DNA from: Terriglobia bacterium
GTDB lineage: Bacteria > Acidobacteriota > Terriglobia > Versatilivoradales > Versatilivoraceae
Reading direction: 5' to 3'
Length of the DNA stretch: 64,000 nt
Assembly: GCA_022452285.1 (NCBI GenBank)
Contig: JAKUNG010000002.1
Location: 83,716 to 147,715 of the forward strand
Below the pieces are notes generated by a model. It was given only the letters and a program-made list of their open reading frames with translations, did no database searches and had not been told where the DNA came from. A program made the position numbers and the translations under genes. Positions 8,881 through 17,296 of the stretch are shown here, one piece after another. Positions within the stretch are counted from its first letter, which is position 1, and each line of letters opens with the position of its first letter.

Positions 8881-9078
8881 ATGAAATGTACAATTCACAA
8901 CATTCAACTAATTTGTTACTGTCCGGCTTGTCGTGGTTCTATATCCTCACAACGAAAAACCCGTACATCTCGTGCTAATGGACTTCTAGGAGGCAGACCA
9001 AAAAAAGAAAAGGGGGAGTTAAATTTAAGTAAAACTTGTGAAGAAGCCATCCTAAACAAAATGATAACGGGAAAGTGA
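8881..9078 (+). CDS. 65-aa Cys-rich basic protein, putative zinc-ribbon/AT-hook-like
   Basis: A short gene starting at ATG 8881, directly downstream of an excellent promoter. GTG 8860 would lie within the dyad upstream of the -10 box, so it cannot be the start. The protein begins MKCTIHNIQLICYCPAC, giving a possible metal knuckle from C3, H6, C12, C14 and C17. A basic middle with NGLLGGRPKKEK follows, where the GRP core flanked by lysines resembles an AT-hook. The C-terminal 20 residues may form a helix. A DNA- or RNA-binding role, perhaps metal- or redox-sensing, is inference. The stop codon lies inside an 11-bp hairpin. I do not recognise a named family. Confidence 0.6.
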   Translation: MKCTIHNIQLICYCPACRGSISSQRKTRTSRANGLLGGRPKKEKGELNLSKTCEEAILNKMITGK

Positions 9079-9105
9079 AATAAGAGCGATTAAATCTTAT
9101 TTCAC
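9075..9105. terminator. 11-bp hairpin over the stop codon of the small protein
   Basis: GTGAAATAAGA (9075-9085) pairs perfectly with TCTTATTTCAC (9095-9105) across a 9-base loop. It contains the TGA stop of the 65-aa gene and separates it from the convergent symporter gene. There is no U-run on either strand, so it may act as an mRNA-end stabiliser or a weak bidirectional terminator. Confidence 0.45.
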
Positions 9106-9164
9106 TGGTTCTACGTGGACACATTCCTAATTACAACATAATATTTAGAACAATCAGACTTTTA

Positions 9165-10694
9165 TTAATTTGCAGAATTCCTTGTCCAAACTGTCAAGTC
9201 AGTTAAATCTCGGACAGCTCTTCTCCCCGAGAGGCAACTGATACCTATTCCTAACAAAAATAAAAAACTATTAGCTAAAACAATAATCCAGAACTTGTCT
9301 GGAAGAATATGTGCTATACCTGGGGATATTTGCCTTCCAATTTCACTATCAAAAAATAACCAAAGAAAAACACCTAATACCGTCCATATAGTTGCAATAG
9401 AAGCAGATTTACTATCAACCCTCTTAGTTAAAAATCCTAACAGAAACAGACCTAGTAATCCTCCACTCATAACAGAAATCAAAGTCGCTTGAAGATCTTG
9501 TAACGTTTCGGTTCTTGTAAAGTGAATGACCAGAGCTAATACAATCATGACAACTCCAAAAACTCCCGATATCCACCGTCCAAAGGTTACATAATGTTTT
9601 TCTTTCTTGCTAGGAGCAATCAATCTACGATAAAAATCAGTCGTTACTGCTGATGCTGACGCATTAATACTAGAATCTAGAGTAGACATAGCGGCAGCTA
9701 ATAATCCAGACATAACAAATCCAGCAACACCAGCAGGCACATGACTTAAAATAAAAAATGGATAAACCTGTTCGGGCAACATTGTCTCCAACTCTGGCCT
9801 GGGGGAATGCTTGTAAAGCACATAAAGAGCAGTACCAATAAAGCTGAAGAAAACCCATACCATTACTGTAGTCACAGCACTGAGAACAATACCCTTTTTC
9901 GCCTCTTTAGTTGTCTTTATTGCAGCATATCTTTGAATCGTCATTTGATTTACACACATGTACTGGGTAAAGTGAAACAGGTGCATTAAAACCATAATCC
10001 AAACCGTTTTTTCTGAAAAATTTAGTGCTGTACTTCCGATCGAGAGCTTGCCATCCGCATAGGCCTCTCCAATTATCTGTTCGAAGCCCCCTGGCACCAT
10101 ATTAAAAATAATAGGAAGGCATATTAGTCCCCCCAAAATTAGAGCAAAGCCTTGAATCATGTCGGTCCAAATGACAGCTTCTAACCCTCCAGCAATAGTA
10201 TAAGAAGCAACCAACACCCCAAAAATTACAATAATCCAAGGCAAAGAAAATCCTGTCATTGTCTCAATGGGAAGACAAACAGCATAAAGAATCACTCCGA
10301 GACGAAACATCTGAAACAACACGAAGGCTGCCCCTGCATACAAACGTGCCCAGGCACCAAAACGTTTTTCTAGATATTCATATGCAGATTGAAAATTTCC
10401 TTTTCGAAAAAGGGGCATAAAAAGAAACAGCCCCGGAATAGATGCTAATAAATAAGTAAACAAGGGAGGCACATAACGCCAGTTTTCGGCATAAGTAAAA
10501 CCTGGAGTTGCCAGAAAAGTCATTGAACTCACAATCGTTGCCATCATTGAGAGCCCAACAACCCAACCTGGCATATTTCGACCAGCCAAAAAGTAGGCAT
10601 CTGAAGATTTACTTTTCCTAGCGCAGTACACACCAATACAAACCATTACAACAAGGTTAAGTCCGATTACTATCAGGTCAGCTAATCTCCACAT
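9165..10694 (-). CDS. Sodium:solute symporter (SSS family)
   Basis: 509 residues with about 13 predicted membrane segments. The SSS core features are present: an N-terminal helix followed by SSDAYFLAGRNMPGWVVGLSMMATIVSSMTF split into TM1 and TM2, YTIAGGLEAVIWTD in the middle, and SGLLAAAMSTLDSSINASAS, which supplies the conserved serines near the Na2 site. Family members import sugars, proline, pantothenate, sialic acid and other organic solutes with sodium. ATG 10694 is preceded by AGGGAGAG at good spacing. It is the last gene of the minus-strand set with the Rieske protein and two amidohydrolases, so it may import their substrate, although 147 bases separate it from the Rieske gene. Substrate not predictable. 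Confidence 0.93.
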   Translation of the reverse strand: MWRLADLIVIGLNLVVMVCIGVYCARKSKSSDAYFLAGRNMPGWVVGLSMMATIVSSMTFLATPGFTYAENWRYVPPLFTYLLASIPGLFLFMPLFRKGNFQSAYEYLEKRFGAWARLYAGAAFVLFQMFRLGVILYAVCLPIETMTGFSLPWIIVIFGVLVASYTIAGGLEAVIWTDMIQGFALILGGLICLPIIFNMVPGGFEQIIGEAYADGKLSIGSTALNFSEKTVWIMVLMHLFHFTQYMCVNQMTIQRYAAIKTTKEAKKGIVLSAVTTVMVWVFFSFIGTALYVLYKHSPRPELETMLPEQVYPFFILSHVPAGVAGFVMSGLLAAAMSTLDSSINASASAVTTDFYRRLIAPSKKEKHYVTFGRWISGVFGVVMIVLALVIHFTRTETLQDLQATLISVMSGGLLGLFLLGFLTKRVDSKSASIATIWTVLGVFLWLFFDSEIGRQISPGIAHILPDKFWIIVLANSFLFLLGIGISCLSGRRAVRDLTDLTVWTRNSAN

Positions 10695-10841
10695 GAGAAA
10701 TACTCTCCCTATGCATCACCTATCAATATTTTTAGTTGATTTTAAAAGTCTACTCTAGAAATTATTATCTTGTACTGAGGCTATTAACAAAAATGTCCAC
10801 TAAAACTAGATCCTTATTTATAAAGGGTTATCTTTTCTTTT

Positions 10842-11267
10842 TTAGGGAATCTCAACAAATATATATTGATCATTAATAGTTACAGGATAAGTTTCAGCTT
10901 TGTAAGGCAACTCTACAGAAGAAGAATCTCTGTTTGGACCTTCTACGGTTACTTTGTATGTCCTGACTCGGGTATGATCTGGTTCAATACAGGATTGGCC
11001 ATTTTTAAGATCAAATTCCCAACCATGCCAAGGACATCTAATAATCTCACCCCTTCGCGTAAAGTGATATTCGCCCGGAACATTCGCTTCTACGAATCCA
11101 GAAACCTGTCCTAGGCATAATGGACCGCTTTGATGAGGGCAATGATTCAAAATGGCAAAAAACTCACCCTCCACATTAAAGATTCCAATAGATCTGCCCT
11201 TAATTTGGGCAATCTTTCTTCCTCCACGAGGGATTTCTCCAACAGCAGCCACTGCATGCTTAGCCAT
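10842..11267 (-). CDS. Rieske [2Fe-2S] ferredoxin-like protein
   Basis: 141 residues forming a single Rieske domain. The cluster ligands are C43 and H45 in NHCPH, and C78 and H81 in RCPWHGWEFD. It lacks a signal peptide and a catalytic mononuclear-iron domain, so it would act as a small soluble electron carrier. Usual partners are ring-hydroxylating oxygenases or nitrite-reductase-like enzymes, but none is encoded beside it here. The start is ATG 11267, preceded by GAGAGAGG rather far upstream; the TTG just before it is less likely. The gene sits between the symporter and two amidohydrolases on the same strand. Relatives of those amidohydrolases include decarboxylases in aromatic catabolism, so an aromatic or heterocyclic ring pathway is possible. 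Confidence 0.9.
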   Translation of the reverse strand: MAKHAVAAVGEIPRGGRKIAQIKGRSIGIFNVEGEFFAILNHCPHQSGPLCLGQVSGFVEANVPGEYHFTRRGEIIRCPWHGWEFDLKNGQSCIEPDHTRVRTYKVTVEGPNRDSSSVELPYKAETYPVTINDQYIFVEIP

Positions 11268-11373
11268 CAAATAGTTATAACCTCTCTCAGCTTCCTTTAA
11301 GAATTATTTTTAATAAAAAATTAACAAAACTAATCTTTTTCAGATCTGGAATTCACCTATGGCTACGAAATCT

Positions 11374-12501
11374 TTAATTCAAGTCATATAGAGTTCGAGC
11401 ATTTTCAGACATAATTTTTTTTCTTACCTCATCATCAAGTCCAGCCGGAAGTGCTGCCTCAGGAGAGTCAAAATCCCAGTGTGGGTAATCTGTTGCAAAC
11501 AGTAATCGATCTGAAGCATCCAGATGTTCTAGCAATTGCTTAAAATAGACCGGTTTAGAAGGCTCTTCCATCGGTTGAGTACTCATCCAGATATGTTTAC
11601 GGATATAGGATGAGGGGGTCGATTTAAGTGCAGGCACTTCTTGGGGAAGCTTTTTCCAGCAATTATCTAATCGCCACATTAAGGAAGGCATCCATCCAAA
11701 ACCACCTTCAATTAGAACCACTTTCAGTAAAGGAAACTTTTCAAAGATCCCTTCAAAAACTAAACTGATAACCTGAGATTGAAAGGCTTGGGGCATTCCA
11801 CCATGATCCTCAATATAGTAAGATGGCCACCCTGCTCCTGTTAGGGGTCCTCCGCCTGCTCCGCCAAAATGGATCCCCACCGGCAGATTATGCTTAATCG
11901 CTGCCTCATAAATTCCATGATATTTTCGTCGCCCTAACGGTTCACGGGTTCGAACTAAGAATAAAACTTGAACAAAACCGGGATGACTTCCTACTCTATC
12001 TATTTCTTCAGCTGCCAGTTCTGCATCCTCATAGGGAATTACAAGTGATGCACGAAGTCTCGGTTCAGGATCCAGCCATTCAGCAATCTGCCAGTCATTG
12101 ATCGCTCTGGCTAGGGCTGCCCCATATTCAAGGTTTAACTGTCCACCAACACCAAATAGACAATTAAGAACTCCAAACTCAATATCATACAGATCGAGCA
12201 ACTGATATTTCATAAAGTCTAGATCCGATCCAGCAGGCAGCCCAGAGGGTGGCCAAGAATCATGCCGAGCTGCATTCATTAGGGCTCTGGGGTAAAACGA
12301 GCCTAAATGGCCTCTAAGTCCAAACATTTGGTGATGTTCACGCCATCTTTGGGGAAGATATTTGTAAAGGGTTTCATTTGAAGGAATGAAGTTGTGGATG
12401 TCACAATCAATAATTTTCTGGTTCTGAGTTTTAAGTTTATTCTTATTTTTCTTGAATAAAGTTGACGATTTCATTTTTTGTTTTGATAAGCTTAAGCGCA
12501 A
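11374..12501 (-). CDS. Amidohydrolase_2 family metal-dependent hydrolase/decarboxylase (copy A)
   Basis: About 375 residues of the amidohydrolase_2 family, whose members include ACMSD and 5-carboxyvanillate-type decarboxylases. Seen are the N-terminal metal motif IIDCDIHN, LPVGIHFGGAGGG at a middle strand, VVLIEGGFGWMP, and the C-terminal LLFATDYPHWDFDSP, whose Asp is the usual late metal ligand. The N-terminus is lysine-rich with no obvious signal, so cytoplasmic. The start is uncertain: TTG 12501 gives the longest form, while ATG 12474 (MKSSTLFKKN) is the more standard start; neither has a clear ribosome site. The next gene upstream is a clear paralogue, so this is a tandem duplication. Confidence 0.87.
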   Translation of the reverse strand: MRLSLSKQKMKSSTLFKKNKNKLKTQNQKIIDCDIHNFIPSNETLYKYLPQRWREHHQMFGLRGHLGSFYPRALMNAARHDSWPPSGLPAGSDLDFMKYQLLDLYDIEFGVLNCLFGVGGQLNLEYGAALARAINDWQIAEWLDPEPRLRASLVIPYEDAELAAEEIDRVGSHPGFVQVLFLVRTREPLGRRKYHGIYEAAIKHNLPVGIHFGGAGGGPLTGAGWPSYYIEDHGGMPQAFQSQVISLVFEGIFEKFPLLKVVLIEGGFGWMPSLMWRLDNCWKKLPQEVPALKSTPSSYIRKHIWMSTQPMEEPSKPVYFKQLLEHLDASDRLLFATDYPHWDFDSPEAALPAGLDDEVRKKIMSENARTLYDLN

Positions 12502-12551
12502 AATAATTAAAAATATATCTGCTTTACTCTTACTATCCTAACTCAAAAATC

Positions 12552-13670
12552 TTAGAAACGATAAAATGATTGAGCATTTTTCAATAGTATTTTTGTAGTT
12601 ACTTCCCTAGAAAGACCAAGTGGGAAAGCCTCTTCAATACGATCAAACTGCCAATGTGGATAATCAGTTGAAAACATTAACATTTCTTCAGAATCTAATT
12701 GCCCAATTACTTCCGAAAATTGCTTGATATTTCCAGGCCCGTCAATTGGCTGAAGCGTCAAACGGATGTGCTTACGGATATACTCAGATGGAGGCTTTTT
12801 TACCCAAGGAATATTTCGCCGCAGACCTTTCCATTCTTTATCTAATCTCCACATCAAAGGAGGCATCCAAGTAAAACCACCCTCTATGAGAGAAACTTTT
12901 AGGGTTGGAAATCGATCAAACGCTCCTTCCACAATTAAACTCATTACTTGAGATTGAAACACTTGGGACATGGAAGCAAATTCTTCAGCATAAGTTGAAA
13001 GCCATCCACTTGGCGTTGACGGATGTCCAGGTGAACCACCAAATTGTATGCCCAAAACCAGACCGTGTCTAACTACTGCTTCATAAATAGGATCGTATTT
13101 TCGACTTCCATAGGGAATTAATGAACGAACAGGCATAATTACCTGAACAAATCTAGAATCATGCCCCCACCGATCTATTTCCTTCGCTGCCAATATCGGA
13201 TTTTGACTAGGAATGACAATAGAACCCCTTAAACGGGTATCGCGTGATAACCAGGTATCAACTTGCCACTGATTAACAGCTGAAGAAAGTGTTAAAGCCA
13301 ATTGTTCATCATGGACAGCCTGGACCCTATAAGCGCAGTTTAAAATACCAAACTCTATTTTTAGTTTGTCAAGTAACCCTTCCCTTAACTCCCCTATGTC
13401 AAGATTCCCCTTAACCGAACCAGTCTTCCGGAAACTCAAAGCCACTGAAGTTGGGGCCCCTTCTGGATAATCATCTGAGTCTGGCCCACGGAAAGCTGAT
13501 TCCTCGATATAGGACCGCCAATGATCGGAAAGATATGGTTTTAAAACCTCAATATTTGGGACTTCATTGTGAATATCACAATCAATGACATTTTGATTAA
13601 TCCAAAACAAATCATTTAAGTCATTATCCGATAAGGGTGCCAAGAATATTCCTTTCTTCTGACCTTTCAT
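12552..13670 (-). CDS. Amidohydrolase_2 family metal-dependent hydrolase/decarboxylase (copy B)
   Basis: 372 residues, aligned along its whole length with the neighbouring amidohydrolase. Shared blocks include VIDCDIHN, QVFQSQVMSLI, EGGFTWMPPLMWRLD, SEYIRKHI and FSTDYPHWQFD. Substitutions around the active site (for example LGIQFGGSPG where copy A has VGIHFGGAGG, changing a His to Gln) suggest the two copies have different substrates or form a hetero-oligomer. It starts at ATG 13670 without a convincing ribosome site and is the first gene of the minus-strand group. The 210-base gap to the divergent Tat DHDPS-family gene should hold both promoters. Reaction not determinable. Confidence 0.87.
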   Translation of the reverse strand: MKGQKKGIFLAPLSDNDLNDLFWINQNVIDCDIHNEVPNIEVLKPYLSDHWRSYIEESAFRGPDSDDYPEGAPTSVALSFRKTGSVKGNLDIGELREGLLDKLKIEFGILNCAYRVQAVHDEQLALTLSSAVNQWQVDTWLSRDTRLRGSIVIPSQNPILAAKEIDRWGHDSRFVQVIMPVRSLIPYGSRKYDPIYEAVVRHGLVLGIQFGGSPGHPSTPSGWLSTYAEEFASMSQVFQSQVMSLIVEGAFDRFPTLKVSLIEGGFTWMPPLMWRLDKEWKGLRRNIPWVKKPPSEYIRKHIRLTLQPIDGPGNIKQFSEVIGQLDSEEMLMFSTDYPHWQFDRIEEAFPLGLSREVTTKILLKNAQSFYRF

Positions 13671-13883
13671 TATGTGGTTGAAGAGTTGTCATAATTATCA
13701 AGTTAATTTGTAAATAGAATACCGCAGAACCCTACAACTTCTCAATTCTAGTATATAAATAATCCTAAAAAGAAGTCAGTTACAACTTAATTATGATATA
13801 ACAAGAAATTATACAAAAATTAGATTCTGTTTATTCCTTGAATTTTTCATAGTTACACCAGTTTGGTGCCCGGAGAGCCACAA

Positions 13884-14915
13884 ATGAAAAAACAACATAG
13901 AAGGCTATTCATGAAAAATCTTACCCTCGCTACCGGCACTTTAATGTCGACTTCTTTTGGCTGCATTAAAACTACTCATAGTAAAGGATCAATGCAAAAT
14001 CGCAGGGACCTAATCCACGCACTTGAGGGAGTCCATAATTTTATGGTAACTATTTTTCACCCAGATTTTGAACTAGATTCCGAAGGACTCCGACAGAATA
14101 TATCTGACCACGCTCAAGGCTTTCACAAAAAGATGTCAATTGTCGTTGCAGGTGGCTTGGGTGAACTATACAGCCTTGATATTGAAGAGCATCGTTCTCT
14201 TGTAACAGCTGCAGTAGCCGGAGCTGATGGTAAAATGCCTGTAATAGCAGGTATTGGTGGTGGCTATCGTAATGCTATGCGAATGGCTAAAAATGCTGAA
14301 CGTGCAGGTGCTGATGCTGTTTTACTCTTTCCTCCTGGTTCTCGTTGGGGTCAAAGGGACGGAACATACCGTTGCTGTCTAGACGTGGCTAAATCTGTGG
14401 ATATCGGTGTTCTAATTTATCCTCGCTCCGAAGATTATTGGCCTGAACTTTTAAAACAGTTAGCTAGAATTGAAAATATAATTGGTTTTAAAGATCCTAG
14501 TGGAGATACCAAAGTAGGTTTAAGCTTAGGAAGTATCATTCCTGAAAATTTCCTTTGGATTGCAGAAGGAGAAAACCACGCTGTTAAATCTCTTCCTGTT
14601 GGAGGTAGAGCCTATACAACGGCTGTAGCGACCTTTGCCCCAAAAGCTAGCTATGATTTTTGGTCAGCTGGCATAGCAGGTAATAACAAAAAGATGACTC
14701 AAGTTTTAACTGATAAAATTGAGCCTATTGTCAAACTTCGTGGAGTCAAATCTGGTTATGGCATCAGTGGAATTAAAGTAGGCCTCAAATCGTTAGGCAG
14801 AGCTGGTGGCCCTGTACGTCCTCCAGGAACTCAAGTAGATCCCAAAGACCGAGCTGCTATTGCCAAGATTGCACATTTGCATTCCGAGGTGCGAGGAGAT
14901 TCTTCTAGCGATTGA
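13884..14915 (+). CDS. Tat-exported DHDPS/NAL-family lyase, putative lipoprotein
   Basis: 343 residues of the dihydrodipicolinate synthase/N-acetylneuraminate lyase superfamily, class I aldolases that act through a lysine Schiff base. Lys203 in IIGFKDPSGD is the Schiff-base lysine and Tyr179 in LIYPR matches the catalytic tyrosine. The N-terminus HRRLFMKN...TSFGC is a twin-arginine lipoprotein signal with Cys27 as lipidation site, so this aldolase would act in the periplasm. The start is ATG 13884 with GGAG 8 bases upstream. It heads a plus-strand group with an exported amidohydrolase and an exported creatininase-family protein. Cleavage or synthesis of a 2-oxo acid is expected; the actual substrate is unknown. 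Confidence 0.87.
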   Translation: MKKQHRRLFMKNLTLATGTLMSTSFGCIKTTHSKGSMQNRRDLIHALEGVHNFMVTIFHPDFELDSEGLRQNISDHAQGFHKKMSIVVAGGLGELYSLDIEEHRSLVTAAVAGADGKMPVIAGIGGGYRNAMRMAKNAERAGADAVLLFPPGSRWGQRDGTYRCCLDVAKSVDIGVLIYPRSEDYWPELLKQLARIENIIGFKDPSGDTKVGLSLGSIIPENFLWIAEGENHAVKSLPVGGRAYTTAVATFAPKASYDFWSAGIAGNNKKMTQVLTDKIEPIVKLRGVKSGYGISGIKVGLKSLGRAGGPVRPPGTQVDPKDRAAIAKIAHLHSEVRGDSSSD

Positions 14916-14982
14916 TTAATTAATAATTTGATTTTAGACAAAATAATTTAAAAACAAATTATCCACACCAAGGGAGGTGCTT

Positions 14983-15963
14983 GTGAAAGACCTAAACCGT
15001 CGAGAATGGATTATCTCAGCTAGTGCAATGGGATTATTCGGCGCATGCAATTCACCCAAAGAAGACAAACCTTTGGTTGAACCTACTATCGTTGATGCCC
15101 ATGTACATGTATGGAGTTCTGATTTTAGACGTTATCCTCTAGCCCCAGGATTCGAACCTACAGATCTTTGGATTCCTAGTTATTCAGTCGAACGACTAAT
15201 TAGAGAGGGCAAACCCGCTGGTATCGGCAAAACTAATTTGATTCAAATGACATGGTACGGTTTGGATCACTCATATATTTTGGACATTATTGCTAAAGAC
15301 CCTAAACATTTCGTAGGTACAGGGATTGTTCCTGCAGTTACCGATGTTTCTCTTCCAAGTCCTGATAAAACGATGATCGCTCTATCTAAAAAAGGAATAT
15401 ATGCCTTCAGGGTTCGTGGTGGAACGACTCGTCCTCCACTCGGTGGGGGACCCCAATGGATGGACCATCCTGGATTTGACATGATGTTTAAGGCAGCTGC
15501 TGAACACAACCTGGCACTGAGTTTTTTGATGAGTATCAATGACTTACCTGAACTTGCCCGAATGTGTGAGCACTTTCCTGACAGTCCTGTGATTATTGAT
15601 CATCTTGCTGGCACCCATGAAGCCTCGACTGAAGAAGAAATCCAGTTGCTTTTAAAAATGGCACAACATAAGAAAGTTATGATTAAGGTAGGAGCTTTTT
15701 ATGGAAGAGGCAGGACACCTCCATACTTAAGTTTGTTGCCCTTAATAAAACGAATAGTCGATGCATTTGGCCCAGAGAGATGCATGTGGGAAAGTGATGC
15801 TCCCTTTCCTCCAGACAGGCCATCTCGACACCCATTACCTGAGGTGCCTCACGGCATTGAACCTGCTGTCGCACTTATCCGTGACCATGCCGACTTTCTG
15901 AGCCAATCAGACAAGCACCAGATTTTAACTAAGACAGCGGAAGATTTTTTCTTTAACCGATAA
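14983..15963 (+). CDS. Tat-exported amidohydrolase_2 lipoprotein (copy 1)
   Basis: 326 residues. The Tat signal NRREWIISASAMGLFGAC has lipobox Cys22. The barrel shows the HxH motif IVDAHVHVW, the block LIQMTWYGLDHSYILD, VIIDHLAG, and a final CMWESDAPFP with the late metal-ligand Asp. This arrangement resembles lactonase-like members of the family (PDC/LigI-type and fuconolactonase-type). GTG 14983 is the start, placed 5 bases after AGGGAGG (14971-14977). A close paralogue lies at 53921-54892, with identical stretches such as DVSLPSPDKTMIALS. It sits 67 bases after the DHDPS-family gene and 70 before the creatininase gene, each with its own ribosome site, consistent with one transcript. Confidence 0.87.
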   Translation: MKDLNRREWIISASAMGLFGACNSPKEDKPLVEPTIVDAHVHVWSSDFRRYPLAPGFEPTDLWIPSYSVERLIREGKPAGIGKTNLIQMTWYGLDHSYILDIIAKDPKHFVGTGIVPAVTDVSLPSPDKTMIALSKKGIYAFRVRGGTTRPPLGGGPQWMDHPGFDMMFKAAAEHNLALSFLMSINDLPELARMCEHFPDSPVIIDHLAGTHEASTEEEIQLLLKMAQHKKVMIKVGAFYGRGRTPPYLSLLPLIKRIVDAFGPERCMWESDAPFPPDRPSRHPLPEVPHGIEPAVALIRDHADFLSQSDKHQILTKTAEDFFFNR

Positions 15964-16033
15964 AATAAATCAATGGATATAATTTGATTTTTTATTAAGC
16001 ATATGTGTCCTATAACAATCAGGGAGTCATAAA

Positions 16034-17089
16034 ATGAAAACCAAACTATCTCGGAGAAATTTTATTCAGACGTTGACAGCAATAGGTTCTGCTGGTGCTG
16101 CATTAGCAAGCTCATCTTGTCAGGAGTCTTCAAAGCCCGTTTCTACGGCCCAGGTTGCATCGATAAATACTGCAGGTTTGGCTTCCTCTCCTCTTCCCTA
16201 CTCAACGATGTCAAGTAATTCTATTGATCCTCGAAAAGTTCTCCTCTGGGAACAAACACGTAAGGAAGTTCGCGAAGCCTTACAGCGAGGAGACATTAAA
16301 GCTGCAATAGTTCCCACAGGATCTACCGAACAACACAATGAACACTTAGTTCTAGGAACCGATGTTGCTAGTGCAACTCTTTTGTCAGAACAAACAGCAC
16401 TGCGACTCTATCCCCAAGTCATCGTATCCACACCTTGCCCTGTAGGCTGGGCTCCTTATCATATGGCACGAAAAGGGACACTCACCCTGAGCAAGGAAAC
16501 TTTTCGGGCCTTTGTTTTTGAGGTAATTGAAAGTCTTATTGCACATGGAATCAAAACTATTTTAGTCTGTAATGGACATGGTGGAAATCATCATATTCTC
16601 AAACAAGCCCTTCCTGAATGGCGGAAAAAACTAGGAATTACTCTGGACGCTATTTCCTACTCAGAAGCCTATAAAGATGAGGAACTAGCAACGTTTTTAA
16701 CATCTTACAAACTACGTCTAGAGGGTAAATACGACAACATTGCAGAACAAACCGCAGATAGTCACGCATCAGAACACGAAACTTCAATCGCTTTGGCAGC
16801 CTACCCAGAGAGGGTTCGCTCTGTTAGCATGAAAGATTATGATGATGCAAAGCTAAATTATGAATCTGGAATGACACCTAAGGTTTGGGAATACATGAAA
16901 CCCTTTGACTCTCAGAGAACAACTAACCCAGAAAATGCCAGGGATAGAGCCCGTCAACACCAAGCTTTACTCGGTACAGCAGAAAAGGGTAAAAAGTTAA
17001 TAGAAATTTCTGCAACATATCTCTCTAAGAAATTGCAGAAAATGATTCATGCAACCGAGAAAGGGCTTACCTGGCCTACGAAGACTTAA
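16034..17089 (+). CDS. Tat-exported creatininase-family amidohydrolase, putative lipoprotein
   Basis: 351 residues. The Tat signal LSRRNFIQTLTAIGSAGAAL is followed by Cys29 as likely lipidation site and a low-complexity linker to about residue 60. The creatininase fold shows the metal-site motifs TGSTEQHNEHLVLGTD (E99, H101/H104, D110), CNGHGGN and HASEHETS. Known members open cyclic amides (creatininase) or act on formamides in pterin and flavin metabolism. Most are cytoplasmic, so export is unusual. ATG 16034 follows AGGGAG at good spacing. It is the last gene of the exported three-enzyme group, and a hydrolytic lactam/amide step fits the neighbours. Confidence 0.87.
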   Translation: MKTKLSRRNFIQTLTAIGSAGAALASSSCQESSKPVSTAQVASINTAGLASSPLPYSTMSSNSIDPRKVLLWEQTRKEVREALQRGDIKAAIVPTGSTEQHNEHLVLGTDVASATLLSEQTALRLYPQVIVSTPCPVGWAPYHMARKGTLTLSKETFRAFVFEVIESLIAHGIKTILVCNGHGGNHHILKQALPEWRKKLGITLDAISYSEAYKDEELATFLTSYKLRLEGKYDNIAEQTADSHASEHETSIALAAYPERVRSVSMKDYDDAKLNYESGMTPKVWEYMKPFDSQRTTNPENARDRARQHQALLGTAEKGKKLIEISATYLSKKLQKMIHATEKGLTWPTKT

Positions 17090-17296
17090 TATGCTTTTGT
17101 TCTTGAATGATATTTGACTCTGATATTTGGCTCAACGAAGAGCTTTAAATAATCCAATAAAAACTAATTCAGGTATCTCAGCAGGGAGATGTCTGGATAG
17201 GCACACACTCAGCTAGACTCCCACAGCTACTACACCTGCTACAAAAGAGAAGATACCTAATATTGCAAGGACTAGTACTGAGCAGTATCATTAGGC

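Noticed and set aside
9075-9105. A clear rho-independent terminator
   Set aside because: The stem is good, but no U-run follows on either strand; listed only as a hairpin of uncertain role.
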